Assembly: GCA_027347545.1 (NCBI GenBank)
Contig: DAIEQT010000467.1
Span: 1 to 18,507 of the forward strand
Direction of reading: 5' to 3'
Length of the DNA stretch: 18,507 nt
Source: Ignavibacteria bacterium
Lineage (GTDB): Bacteria > Bacteroidota > Ignavibacteria > Ignavibacteriales > Melioribacteraceae
Part shown: piece after piece, positions 1 through 7,592 of the stretch
How the letters are laid out: every line of letters starts with the position of its first letter
Position numbering within the stretch: the stretch's first letter is position 1
Position numbers and translations under genes: made by a program
Notes under the pieces: model-generated
Databases searched by the model: none
Told to the model about the DNA's origin: nothing
Seen by the model: only the letters and a program-made list of their open reading frames with translations

Positions 1-1
1 G

Positions 2-1699
2 ACCCAAAAACTGGTTAACCAAATTACGCGCACCCTTTACAACCACACACCTGATGGCTTGTGCGGAAATGAAGATTGCGGCCAAATGTCTGCCTGGTAT
101 GTTTTCAGCGCGCTTGGTTTTTATCCGTTCAATCCCGCAGACCAAAACTATGTTATTGGCTCGCCTTTGTTTGATGAGGCGATCATTAACTTACCAACTG
201 GAAAGAAGTTTGTAATTACCGCTCAGAATGTTTCAGCTAAGAATATTTATTTGAAGTCAGCTTCTCTTGACGGTAAAGATTTAGCAAGAAGCTACATTAC
301 TCACGAAGAACTAACACGCGGTGGAAAGCTTTCATTCATAATGAGTTCTAAACCAAACAAAACCTTATGGAACGATGCCGCAGCGTTCCCGCCATCAGCC
401 ACTGCAATAGTTAATCCGAAGACAATTGATAAAAATGAATACGCTGAAAAAGTAAAGCAAGAATTTCTCCATGCTTGGAACGCTTATAAAAAATATGCTT
501 GGGGACATGATCAATTAATGCCAATTACAAAAACTTATAAGGATTGGTATCCGGTTCCAATGCTGTTAACTCCGGTTGATGCTTTCACAACAAAGAAACT
601 GATGAAGCTCGATAAAGAAGCAGAGGAAACGAAACAGTTAATTCTCTCAAAACTTTCATTCGATCGCGATATTTTCGGTCGTCATTTCGAAATTACAATC
701 CGGTTGCTTGGCGGATTAATTTCGGCTTATCAATTGGACGGCGACAAAAAATTCCTTGAGCTTGCCGAGGACTTAGGAAAGCGTTTGGTGAAGGGTTTTG
801 AATCCAAAACCGGAATGCCTTATCAGTTTGTGAATTTTAAAACCGGAGAAGTGAAAGGTAAGGTCAGTAATCCGGCAGAAATTGGAACTCTTATGCTTGA
901 GTTTGGAATGCTAAGCAAGCTAACCGGCAATCCAATTTATTATGATAAAGCCAAGAAAGCTTTTGTTGAGTGCTACAACAGAAGATCTCCGATTGGTTTG
1001 GTGGGAACCACAATTGATGTTGAAACCGGCGAATGGAAGAACACAGAAAGTCACATCAGCGGAATGATTGATTCTTATTACGAATACATGATTAAAGCAT
1101 ACAAACTATTCGGCGATGAAGATTTTAAGAAGATGTATTACACAAGCATGGAAGCTGTAAATAAATATCTTACCGAAGAAACAGCAACCGGTTTTTGGTA
1201 TGGACGCGCTGATATGAACACCGGAAAAATCACAAGAAGTTTGTTTGGCGCTCTGGATGCTTTTATGCCAGCAATGCTTCTTATCGGTGGAGATTTAACT
1301 AGAGCAGAAAAAATGCAAGAAAGCTGCTACAAAATGTGGACCCACTTTGGTATTGAGCCGGAAGAGTTCAATTACAAAACTTTTGAAATTACTTATCCAA
1401 ATTATGTTTTGCGTCCGGAAATCATTGAATCGGCTTTTTATCTTTACCGCCAAACCAAAGATGAAAAATTTCTTGAGATGGGAAAAACGTTCTACGAAAG
1501 CTTGGTTAACTATTGCAAGATTGATGAAGGCTACGCTTCTCTTAAAAGTGTGATGACGAAGGAGAAAGAAAATCCAATGGAGAGTTTTTTCTTTGCGGAA
1601 ACACTAAAGTATCTTTACTTATTGTTCGCGCCGGAAGAAACATTAGACCTATCTAAATATGTTTTCAATACCGAAGCTCATCCGTTAAGAAAGCCTTAA
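2..1699 (+). CDS. GH92-GH47 fusion alpha-mannosidase, 5' partial
   Basis: The reading frame is already open at base 2, so the gene begins upstream; the TTG at 59 is internal and not a start. The first ~120 residues are the end of a GH92 alpha-mannosidase, with the family signature GNEDCGQMSAWYVFSALG at about 65-118. From about 440 to the stop lies what looks like a complete GH47 (class I alpha-1,2-mannosidase) domain. It keeps the residues that act in the eukaryotic enzymes: Glu in FEITIR (689-691), Asp in DSYYEY (1070-1072), Glu in LRPE (1418-1420) and the calcium-binding Thr in FNTEAHP (1670-1672). Both families are calcium-dependent exo-mannosidases, so the protein probably trims alpha-mannosides, perhaps N-glycans or mannans, outside the cytoplasm. 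Any signal peptide is outside the window. GH47 is mainly eukaryotic and less common in bacteria. Family assignments are firm; substrate is inference. Confidence 0.9.
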   Translation, partial: TQKLVNQITRTLYNHTPDGLCGNEDCGQMSAWYVFSALGFYPFNPADQNYVIGSPLFDEAIINLPTGKKFVITAQNVSAKNIYLKSASLDGKDLARSYITHEELTRGGKLSFIMSSKPNKTLWNDAAAFPPSATAIVNPKTIDKNEYAEKVKQEFLHAWNAYKKYAWGHDQLMPITKTYKDWYPVPMLLTPVDAFTTKKLMKLDKEAEETKQLILSKLSFDRDIFGRHFEITIRLLGGLISAYQLDGDKKFLELAEDLGKRLVKGFESKTGMPYQFVNFKTGEVKGKVSNPAEIGTLMLEFGMLSKLTGNPIYYDKAKKAFVECYNRRSPIGLVGTTIDVETGEWKNTESHISGMIDSYYEYMIKAYKLFGDEDFKKMYYTSMEAVNKYLTEETATGFWYGRADMNTGKITRSLFGALDAFMPAMLLIGGDLTRAEKMQESCYKMWTHFGIEPEEFNYKTFEITYPNYVLRPEIIESAFYLYRQTKDEKFLEMGKTFYESLVNYCKIDEGYASLKSVMTKEKENPMESFFFAETLKYLYLLFAPEETLDLSKYVFNTEAHPLRKP

Positions 1700-1700
1700 C

Positions 1701-1741
1701 AAAAAAAATCAGCTCTCTGTGTTTAACGCGGAGAGCTGATT
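1701..1741. terminator. Bidirectional rho-independent terminator between convergent genes
   Basis: A perfect 11-bp inverted repeat (AATCAGCTCTC at 1707-1717, GAGAGCTGATT at 1731-1741) encloses a 13-base loop. On the plus strand the stem lies just after the mannosidase stop and is followed by a weakly T-rich stretch. On the minus strand it is followed by eight T residues (the A run at 1701-1708), a textbook terminator for kup, which ends 31 bp away. It probably serves both genes. Confidence 0.85.
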
Positions 1742-1771
1742 AATTTAATTTATCTGTTTATCTGCTAAAAA

Positions 1772-3607
1772 CTAAATCTCAATTCTTGTAAGCACACCAT
1801 GAAGTTTATGATAAGGCAGTTCGATAAACTGAACAAAATTTGGCGTGATTCGTTTTATGAATGAGAAAAACTTTAGATACATCTTTTTCGCTTTAATATC
1901 ATCAACACCATAGAACATTACTTTCGGATCAATGTCGGTTTCTTTTAACAGCTTCGGTATATCAAGCCGCTCCATGTAGCCAATCTGAATTTCAAATCCG
2001 GAGAGTCCTTCTGCAATTTCCGGTACATAAAGTTTTTGTATTCCGCGCGGCGAATCTGTTGTAACAACAGAAACAAGGACGTTGTCTTCATATAGAATTC
2101 CGCCGCGAAGAGTGCAGTGAACCATATATGGCGGAATCATATCTAAACTCTTTGTAAAGAAAAGCGCGGTTCCGGGTAATAGTTTTCCGGCTTCATAAAT
2201 TTGATCATAACTAACAAGATAAGTGTCAATGGGCAGCGAACGGAATGAGCGGTATATGGCGCGGTTGCCTTTCGTCCAAACGTAAATTATTGCAAATGGT
2301 ACAGCAGCAATAATGATTGACCAATAACCCCCGTGCGGAATCTTTGTAAACACTGAAATTAAAAACGCGATGTTTACAATAATCACAAGCGAAGCCGTAA
2401 TAACTTTCAATCGGCTCTTCTGCTTTGTATAAATCCAAAGCATAAAAACCGTACTAACAGCCATAGTTGCCGTTACTGCAAAACCGTAAGCCGCAGCTAA
2501 ATTGTGCGATTCCTTGAAAAACAAAATGATAACAATAACAGAAATAAGCAGAAGCCAGTTTACAGAATCAATATAAATTTGCGATTTAAGATGCGTGGAA
2601 GTGTATTTAACCCGTGTAAGTGGAAAGATGTGTGTACGTATTCCTTGATAAACAAGTGAGAACACTGCGCTTATCATAGCTTGCGAAGCGATTATTGTTG
2701 CAAACAAAGTAAGAATTAAAAACGGTACATATAAAAATTTTACTTGTCCTTTCACCATCGAAAACAAAATATTTGCATTAGGATTGTAACCGGCGCCCTG
2801 CGAAACAACATAAGAACCTTGTCCCAGATAATTCATTATGAGCGCGATAAAAACAAAAATCCACGCGAGGCGAATCGGTTTCTTGCCTAGATGCCCCATA
2901 TCGGCGTAAAGAGCTTCGCCGCCGGTTGCACACAATATAACTTCCGAGAGAACAATAAAACCCGCAGCACCATTATTTATTAAGAACTGAATTCCATAAT
3001 GAGGACTTAGCGAAAAAACAACCATTGGATTGTGCATCATCGAAAAGAAGCCGGAAAGAAAAAGAGATGAGAACCAGATTACCATTATCGGTCCAAAGGA
3101 AGCCGCAACTTTATCTGTCCCTTTAGATTGAATCATAAATAAAAGAATTGTGATAATTATTGTAATAGTGACAATTGTGTTTACACTTATATGGCCCATT
3201 CCAGGAATGAGCTGCAATCCCTCTACAGCTGAAAGAATACTTATTGCAGGGGTAATAACGCCATCGCCCATGAGAAGCGAAACGCCAACGTAACCCATAA
3301 AAGTTACAAAGGCTATTGATTTTCCTTTTTTCAATGTACCGTGCAAAATTTCTTTCAGTACAACAATGCCCCCTTCACCCTTTGAATCCAGGTGCATGGC
3401 AAGAAAAGTGTACTCAACCGTAACAAGAATTATGAGCGTCCAAAACATCAACGATAAAATACCAAGGACGTTTTCTTGCGTTGGCACTGTTAATAGAAAA
3501 ATTACGCTTAAAGTGTAAATAGGACTTGTTCCGATATCTCCGAAGACAAGTCCCATTGCTTTAAGTATTTCGCTAAAATTGGTGTGATCAGATTTTTTGT
3601 GAGCCAT
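1772..3607 (-). CDS. kup: Kup-family low-affinity potassium uptake transporter
   Basis: 611 residues, close to the ~620-630 usual for bacterial Kup. The N-terminus carries the family hallmark GDIGTSPIY (residues 23-31), followed by about twelve hydrophobic segments to roughly residue 445 and a hydrophilic C-terminal cytoplasmic region of ~165 residues. Kup proteins are proton-coupled K+ importers of the inner membrane. The second helix region with KGEGGI-type sequence (DSKGEGGIVVLKEI) also fits. The ATG at 3605-3607 is 24 bases downstream of the stop of a 40-residue membrane protein on the same strand, so the two are probably cotranscribed. The region just before the ATG has only a weak Shine-Dalgarno (AGG), consistent with coupling to the upstream gene. 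The gene ends at the shared terminator at 1701-1741. Confidence 0.93.
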   Translation of the reverse strand: MAHKKSDHTNFSEILKAMGLVFGDIGTSPIYTLSVIFLLTVPTQENVLGILSLMFWTLIILVTVEYTFLAMHLDSKGEGGIVVLKEILHGTLKKGKSIAFVTFMGYVGVSLLMGDGVITPAISILSAVEGLQLIPGMGHISVNTIVTITIIITILLFMIQSKGTDKVAASFGPIMVIWFSSLFLSGFFSMMHNPMVVFSLSPHYGIQFLINNGAAGFIVLSEVILCATGGEALYADMGHLGKKPIRLAWIFVFIALIMNYLGQGSYVVSQGAGYNPNANILFSMVKGQVKFLYVPFLILTLFATIIASQAMISAVFSLVYQGIRTHIFPLTRVKYTSTHLKSQIYIDSVNWLLLISVIVIILFFKESHNLAAAYGFAVTATMAVSTVFMLWIYTKQKSRLKVITASLVIIVNIAFLISVFTKIPHGGYWSIIIAAVPFAIIYVWTKGNRAIYRSFRSLPIDTYLVSYDQIYEAGKLLPGTALFFTKSLDMIPPYMVHCTLRGGILYEDNVLVSVVTTDSPRGIQKLYVPEIAEGLSGFEIQIGYMERLDIPKLLKETDIDPKVMFYGVDDIKAKKMYLKFFSFIKRITPNFVQFIELPYHKLHGVLTRIEI

Positions 3608-3631
3608 TAAGTGTGATGCCTGAAAAGAGTG

Positions 3632-3754
3632 TTAGCCGAAAATGGCCGAGTAAATTAGGTAACCGACAATATAGAGAATGCTAATACCGATAATTCCCAT
3701 CAAGAAGTAAAAACCAAAATTACTAACTGCGGTTTCTTTTTTATTCTCTTCCAT
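3632..3754 (-). CDS. 40-aa single-pass membrane protein upstream of kup
   Basis: A short open frame encoding 40 residues. It begins with a charged stretch (MEENKKETAVSN) and continues with one hydrophobic helix of about 25 residues (FYFLMGIIGISILYIVGYLI) before ending in SAIFG. A strong Shine-Dalgarno, AAAGGAG, lies five bases before the ATG, better than that of kup itself, which argues that this is a translated gene and not chance. The stop is 24 bases before the kup start. I do not recognise the family. By position it could be a small accessory or stabilising subunit of Kup, as KdpF is for KdpFABC, but that is analogy only. It shares an NK-x-E-x-x-VS pattern with the small membrane protein at 5395-5532. 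Confidence 0.72.
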   Translation of the reverse strand: MEENKKETAVSNFGFYFLMGIIGISILYIVGYLIYSAIFG

Positions 3755-3951
3755 TGCTGCTCCTTTTAAGTAAAACCAATAGTTTGTTGCCATAAAACTA
3801 CGCGAAGATAATTATTTTTTAGAACACCAAAAAGATAAGTTTTTCGAATTCCCCTTTACCAGATATAAATGTTCTCTTTAAGAAATCTGCTATATTAATT
3901 TGAGAATAATCCATGATTGTTTATTTTGCCGCAACTTTTGCAGAATTCTAA
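3755..3951. other. Divergent intergenic region, kup side and permease side
   Basis: This 197-bp AT-rich gap separates the small-protein/kup unit (minus) from the amino acid permease (plus), so it must hold both promoters. I cannot assign either confidently: TATTTTG near 3922-3928 is one base short of the Bacteroidetes -7 motif TAnnTTTG, and no good sigma-70 pair stands out. I see no convincing riboswitch, including no recognisable c-di-AMP aptamer, although potassium genes often carry one. Confidence 0.4.
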
Positions 3952-5364
3952 ATGAATACGCCCACAAAAAAAACTGAGTTAGTACGCGGATTAACTTTAA
4001 CAGCGGCAGTGATGTTAGTCGCCGGATCAATGATTGGTTCCGGTATTTTTCGTAAACCTGCAACAATGGCAGATCAACTTGGCTCGCCGGAGCTTTTACT
4101 TTTTGTTTGGATTGCCGCCGGCTTAATAACTCTCATTGCAGTTTTAGTAAATGCAGAAGTAGCTGGAATGATAGATGCTACTGGCGGGCAATATGTTTAC
4201 TTTAGAAAAATGTATGGCGATTTTACCGCTTATCTTTATGGCTGGTCAATACTTTCAGTAATTCAAACAGGAAGCCAGGCTGCAATAGCTTATGCGTTTG
4301 CCGAGTATCTCGGTTACTTCATTAAGTATCCGCAGTTACCGCAATCATGGCAAGAGTTCGCGGTTTTTATGCCGCTTGTTGGTGATATTCATCCTTTTGC
4401 GGATTTTGGAACAAAGGCAGTTGCAATATCAGTAACAGCATTTCTAACCGGCGTAAATTATATGGGTGTTATTTTCGGCGGAAGCGTTCAAACAATAGTT
4501 ACTTTTATTAAGATTGCTTCAATTTTATTAATCACCTTTTTGCTTCTCTTTATTGGCAACGGAAGTTTTTCAAATGTTTACAATGGATTAGATCTACCGC
4601 ATAAATCTACAGCAAGCTTTATAGGTACGTTAGGTTTAGCTTTTGCCGGTGCTTTCTGGGCGTACGATGCATGGAATAATATTACTTTCGTTTCAGGAGA
4701 AGTAAAAAATCCAACACGCAATGTTCCCCGTGCGCTTATTTTCGGAACATTAATTGTTATGTGTGTCTATGTTTTAATCAACGCGGCTTTTTTATATGTT
4801 CTGCCAATTGATGAAATGGCGAAATCTCCTTTAGTTGCCGCAACAGCAGCAGAGAAAATTTTTGGTTCTAACGGAGCTTCGTTAATCTCGATAGCTGTAA
4901 TTATATCTACATTTGGCGCGCTTAACGGAAGCATCTTAGCTACTGCTAGAGTTCCTTACGCAATGGCGAGAGCTAATTTGTTCTTTAAGAGTTTAGGAAA
5001 TGTTCATCCAAAATTTGGTACGCCGCATACCGCATTACTTGTTCAAGGACTTTGGTCTTGTGTACTCGTTCTATCCGGTTCGTTTGATATGATTACCGAC
5101 TATGTAATTTTTGCCTCGTGGCTGTTTTACATGCTTGGCGCTTTTGGTGTGTTTGTTTTGCGCACAAAAATGCCTGATGTAGCCCGCCCTTATAAAGTTT
5201 GGGGTTATCCTTACACACCAGCAATCTTTGTCATCTTTGCATTTCTCTTTTTGGTTAACTCTGTTGTTTCCGATACACAGAACGCAATGATGGGATTAAT
5301 ACTAGTAGCAAGCGGGCTTCCATTTTACTTTTTCTGGAAATACCAACAAAATAAAAACAGCTAA
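3952..5364 (+). CDS. APC-superfamily amino acid permease
   Basis: 470 residues of almost wholly hydrophobic sequence with about twelve predicted membrane segments, the standard size of the APC family. The first helix carries the substrate-site motif GSMIGSGIF (residues 25-33), which is the unwound region that binds the amino-acid backbone in this family. The segment GAFWAYDAWNNITFVSGEVKNPTRNVPRAL is the conserved helix 6 to loop region seen in LAT-like bacterial permeases such as SteT or YfnA. It is therefore an inner-membrane amino acid transporter or exchanger; the substrate cannot be read from sequence. The ATG at 3952 has no good Shine-Dalgarno before it. The gene stands alone on the plus strand and converges with the small gene at 5395, 30 bp away, with no clear terminator between them. 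Confidence 0.9.
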   Translation: MNTPTKKTELVRGLTLTAAVMLVAGSMIGSGIFRKPATMADQLGSPELLLFVWIAAGLITLIAVLVNAEVAGMIDATGGQYVYFRKMYGDFTAYLYGWSILSVIQTGSQAAIAYAFAEYLGYFIKYPQLPQSWQEFAVFMPLVGDIHPFADFGTKAVAISVTAFLTGVNYMGVIFGGSVQTIVTFIKIASILLITFLLLFIGNGSFSNVYNGLDLPHKSTASFIGTLGLAFAGAFWAYDAWNNITFVSGEVKNPTRNVPRALIFGTLIVMCVYVLINAAFLYVLPIDEMAKSPLVAATAAEKIFGSNGASLISIAVIISTFGALNGSILATARVPYAMARANLFFKSLGNVHPKFGTPHTALLVQGLWSCVLVLSGSFDMITDYVIFASWLFYMLGAFGVFVLRTKMPDVARPYKVWGYPYTPAIFVIFAFLFLVNSVVSDTQNAMMGLILVASGLPFYFFWKYQQNKNS

Positions 5365-5394
5365 CTATCTTTAAGTATTTGTTTGTTCTTTAGC

Positions 5395-5532
5395 TTAGAT
5401 AAAGAGGTAATAAAGATAATATGCCATAACAAAGAGCATTGAACCCCCAATCAAAAGAATTATCAATGTAAGATAATTCATTTGACTCATCTTGCTTTTG
5501 GAAACTTCCGCTTCGTTTTTATTGATAAACAT
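5395..5532 (-). CDS. 45-aa single-pass membrane protein downstream of ppa
   Basis: The frame could be extended to 5577, but that start lies inside ppa. The ATG at 5530-5532 is seven bases after the ppa stop and gives a more plausible protein of 45 residues: a polar N-terminus (MFINKNEAEVSKSKMSQ), one hydrophobic helix (LTLIILLIGGSMLFVMAYYL) and a short aromatic tail YYLFI. No strong Shine-Dalgarno is visible, so translation may be coupled to ppa. I do not recognise a family. The layout and the NK-x-E-x-x-VS pattern resemble the 40-residue protein upstream of kup. Existence as a real gene is likely but not certain. Confidence 0.6.
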   Translation of the reverse strand: MFINKNEAEVSKSKMSQMNYLTLIILLIGGSMLFVMAYYLYYLFI

Positions 5533-5539
5533 GATACGT

Positions 5540-6100
5540 TTAGTCTTCTGTGATAAATGCTTTGTTATAACGCTCAATTGATTCGTTTACTATTTTGAAC
5601 GCTTCTTCTTTACCAACAATCTTTTCTACAACTACATTCTTATGTTCCAGTTTTTTATAATCTTCAAAAAATCTTTGTAACTGAACGGTCGTGTGAGGAG
5701 GAAGATCATGCAGATCATCCATGTAGTTAACAGAAATATCGTTTTTAGCCACGGCAACAATCTTTTCGTCTTTCTCCATGTTATCTACCATTTCCATAAC
5801 GCCTATTACTTTTGCTTCTATAATGCAAAGAGGATCTACATCTACAGAACAAATGACAAGTATATCAAGCGGGTCGCCGTCATCACTTAATGTGCGGGGA
5901 ATAAAGCCATAGTTTGCCGGATAAAACACCGATGAAAAAAGCACCCGGTCTAATTTTAGCAAACCGCTAACCTTATCAAGTTCGTATTTAGCTTGAGATC
6001 CTTTTGGTATTTCTATAATTGCGTTTACAACATTAGGAAGTTCTTTCCCCGGACTTACATGATGCCAGGGATTGAAATGGAATTTTTTAGTATTTATCAT
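5540..6100 (-). CDS. ppa: Family I inorganic pyrophosphatase
   Basis: 186 residues, normal for soluble family I enzymes. The protein hydrolyses pyrophosphate to two phosphates in the cytoplasm, pulling biosynthetic reactions forward. The active-site signature DGDPLD is at residues 74-79, supplying the metal-binding aspartates. Further conserved elements are IEIPKGSQAKYE (29-40, Lys and Glu), LDRV (50-53, Arg), and the later acidic loop DNMEKDEKI (106-114). The ATG at 6098-6100 is preceded by GGAG about ten bases upstream. The gene starts 38 bp after the TPR gene on the same strand, so it may be the tail of the Ton operon, although a hairpin lies between them. Confidence 0.93.
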   Translation of the reverse strand: MINTKKFHFNPWHHVSPGKELPNVVNAIIEIPKGSQAKYELDKVSGLLKLDRVLFSSVFYPANYGFIPRTLSDDGDPLDILVICSVDVDPLCIIEAKVIGVMEMVDNMEKDEKIVAVAKNDISVNYMDDLHDLPPHTTVQLQRFFEDYKKLEHKNVVVEKIVGKEEAFKIVNESIERYNKAFITED

Positions 6101-6128
6101 TTATAATTTATTCTCCGGAATAGAATAG

Positions 6129-6150
6129 AGTGCGGAGATTAATCCGCACT
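6129..6150 (-). promoter_or_regulatory. Hairpin enclosing the TPR-gene stop codon
   Basis: AGTGCGGA (6129-6136) and TCCGCACT (6143-6150) form a perfect 8-bp stem with a six-base loop. The TAA stop of the TPR gene (6139-6141) lies in the loop. On the transcribed strand the stem is followed by CTATTCTATT, which is only partly T-rich, so it may be a weak terminator, an RNA-processing or stability element, or an attenuator between the Ton operon and ppa. Confidence 0.55.
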
Positions 6151-7566
6151 TAATGCTCTTAATACTTTTTTAGCATCTTTATCGTTAGGGGATATTCTTA
6201 AGATACGTCTTGCAAAGTTAATTGCTTCATCATTATTGCCCGCCTGTAAATAGCAAGACATTAAAATCTTGAGAGTGGGGATATCCGTTTTGTACTTTAG
6301 CAATCTTAAGTAATATGGAATTGCTGCTGCGTATGCTTTTCTGTCGTAAGCATTATATCCAAGTGCAGAGTTAGAGGCTATGTACTGGTCTTTATATTGT
6401 GCTTCATTATTACCAATAAAGCTTAACATCTCTTTGTGCTGTTCCAATAATGCTTGGGTTGAATCTAACGCGGTATAAATTTGAATTAAGAAATTTCTGT
6501 TAGTAAAGTTTGTATCGTTTAACGCAATGGAACGAAGTAACGCAACTCTTGCTTTCTCTAATTGGTTTTTCTTAAAGTCAGGATTAGCAGCAATAGAGTC
6601 TGCGTTCTCTCTGAATTGGTAATGTGAAAAACCTAAATATCTCCACGCAACCTCATTTGTCGTATCAGCTTTTGCTTTAGCTTCGTAATACTTAGCTGCT
6701 TCATCAAACTTTTTATCTCTAAAAAATCCGTTTGCTAATTCCATATAAATGCTTGAGCGGGCTGGTTCTGCCTTAACTACTTTCTCAAAATATTTCATTG
6801 AGTTAGCTTCGTCTTTAATCATCTGAAATGCTCTTGCTGTATTTTCCATTTCATTTACGCTTAACATAGAATCCGGAACTTGAGAATAATATTTAGCGGC
6901 TTCAGCATATCTTTGAGTTGCGTATGCCGCAATTGCTGTATTCTTTTTCAACTGAATTTCTTCTGGATACTTTTCAACGCCGGCGGAGCCAAAGTTGAAC
7001 ACCTTTTCATAACTCTTTATCTCTAAAAGAGCACGTGTGATTTTTAAGTAAGCATCTTTAGTTTGATTCTTATCCAAATACTTTTCGTAGAGCAGCGCCG
7101 CATCGGCAAAAAGCTTTGCTTGATACATAATTGTAGCTGCTTCGAGATAAGCCGATGCATTGTTAGGATCAATCGCAATAATCTTCAAATACTTATTTAT
7201 AGCATCGGTATATTTTCTTTGCTTAACCATCAGCTGGGCACTTTTAAACTTGAGGTCAATGTTAAGCGAATCGAGTTTTTCTGCTTCTTCGAAGTTTGAT
7301 ATCGCAAGCTCAGCAACTCCCATTTTGGCATATGAATCACCCAAATATTCATACACCAACCTTGGTTCAAAATTCACTTCTCTCAACTGAATGAATAGCC
7401 TGTTTGACCCGTTGGCATCGCCGCCATCCAACAACTCTTTAGCAAGTGTAAAAGCCGTTTTGTAGTCCTTCTTATCAAATGCTTTTTGAGCAGTAGCAAG
7501 TTTATCTTGCGCAAATACATTCACTGCTAAAAAAACAACTATTAGAAAGAGAGTAATTCGCTTCAT
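6139..7566 (-). CDS. Periplasmic tetratricopeptide-repeat protein
   Basis: 475 residues starting with a clear signal peptide (MKRITLFLIVVFLAVNVFAQ, cleavage after about residue 20). The rest is nearly all helical repeat. TPR-like units with the W/Y-G-A-Y-A-P pattern are seen at about 24-55, 71-104, 105-138, 139-170, 240-269, 274-303, 304-350 and 430-463, for example TDAINKYLKIIAIDPNN. TPR proteins are scaffolds and have no catalysis of their own. The ATG is preceded by GAGG at good spacing, and the gene begins 26 bp after the PstS-like gene, so it belongs to the exbB-tonB transcription unit. It probably acts in the periplasm or at the outer membrane as an assembly partner for the Ton-linked machinery; the partner is not known from sequence. 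Confidence 0.85.
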   Translation of the reverse strand: MKRITLFLIVVFLAVNVFAQDKLATAQKAFDKKDYKTAFTLAKELLDGGDANGSNRLFIQLREVNFEPRLVYEYLGDSYAKMGVAELAISNFEEAEKLDSLNIDLKFKSAQLMVKQRKYTDAINKYLKIIAIDPNNASAYLEAATIMYQAKLFADAALLYEKYLDKNQTKDAYLKITRALLEIKSYEKVFNFGSAGVEKYPEEIQLKKNTAIAAYATQRYAEAAKYYSQVPDSMLSVNEMENTARAFQMIKDEANSMKYFEKVVKAEPARSSIYMELANGFFRDKKFDEAAKYYEAKAKADTTNEVAWRYLGFSHYQFRENADSIAANPDFKKNQLEKARVALLRSIALNDTNFTNRNFLIQIYTALDSTQALLEQHKEMLSFIGNNEAQYKDQYIASNSALGYNAYDRKAYAAAIPYYLRLLKYKTDIPTLKILMSCYLQAGNNDEAINFARRILRISPNDKDAKKVLRALSAD

Positions 7567-7592
7567 TTTAACCTCGTCATCTTATTGTACCT

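Noticed and set aside
59..61. TTG as start of the mannosidase gene
   Set aside because: The frame is open to base 2 and the conserved GH92 motif straddles this codon, so the gene is cut by the window edge.
3755..3951. Possible c-di-AMP or other riboswitch before the kup unit
   Set aside because: I looked because such riboswitches often control potassium genes, but the expected conserved blocks are not visible.
5365..5394. Terminator between the permease and the small gene
   Set aside because: Only a loose CTTTA/TAAAG pairing is present, with no stable stem.
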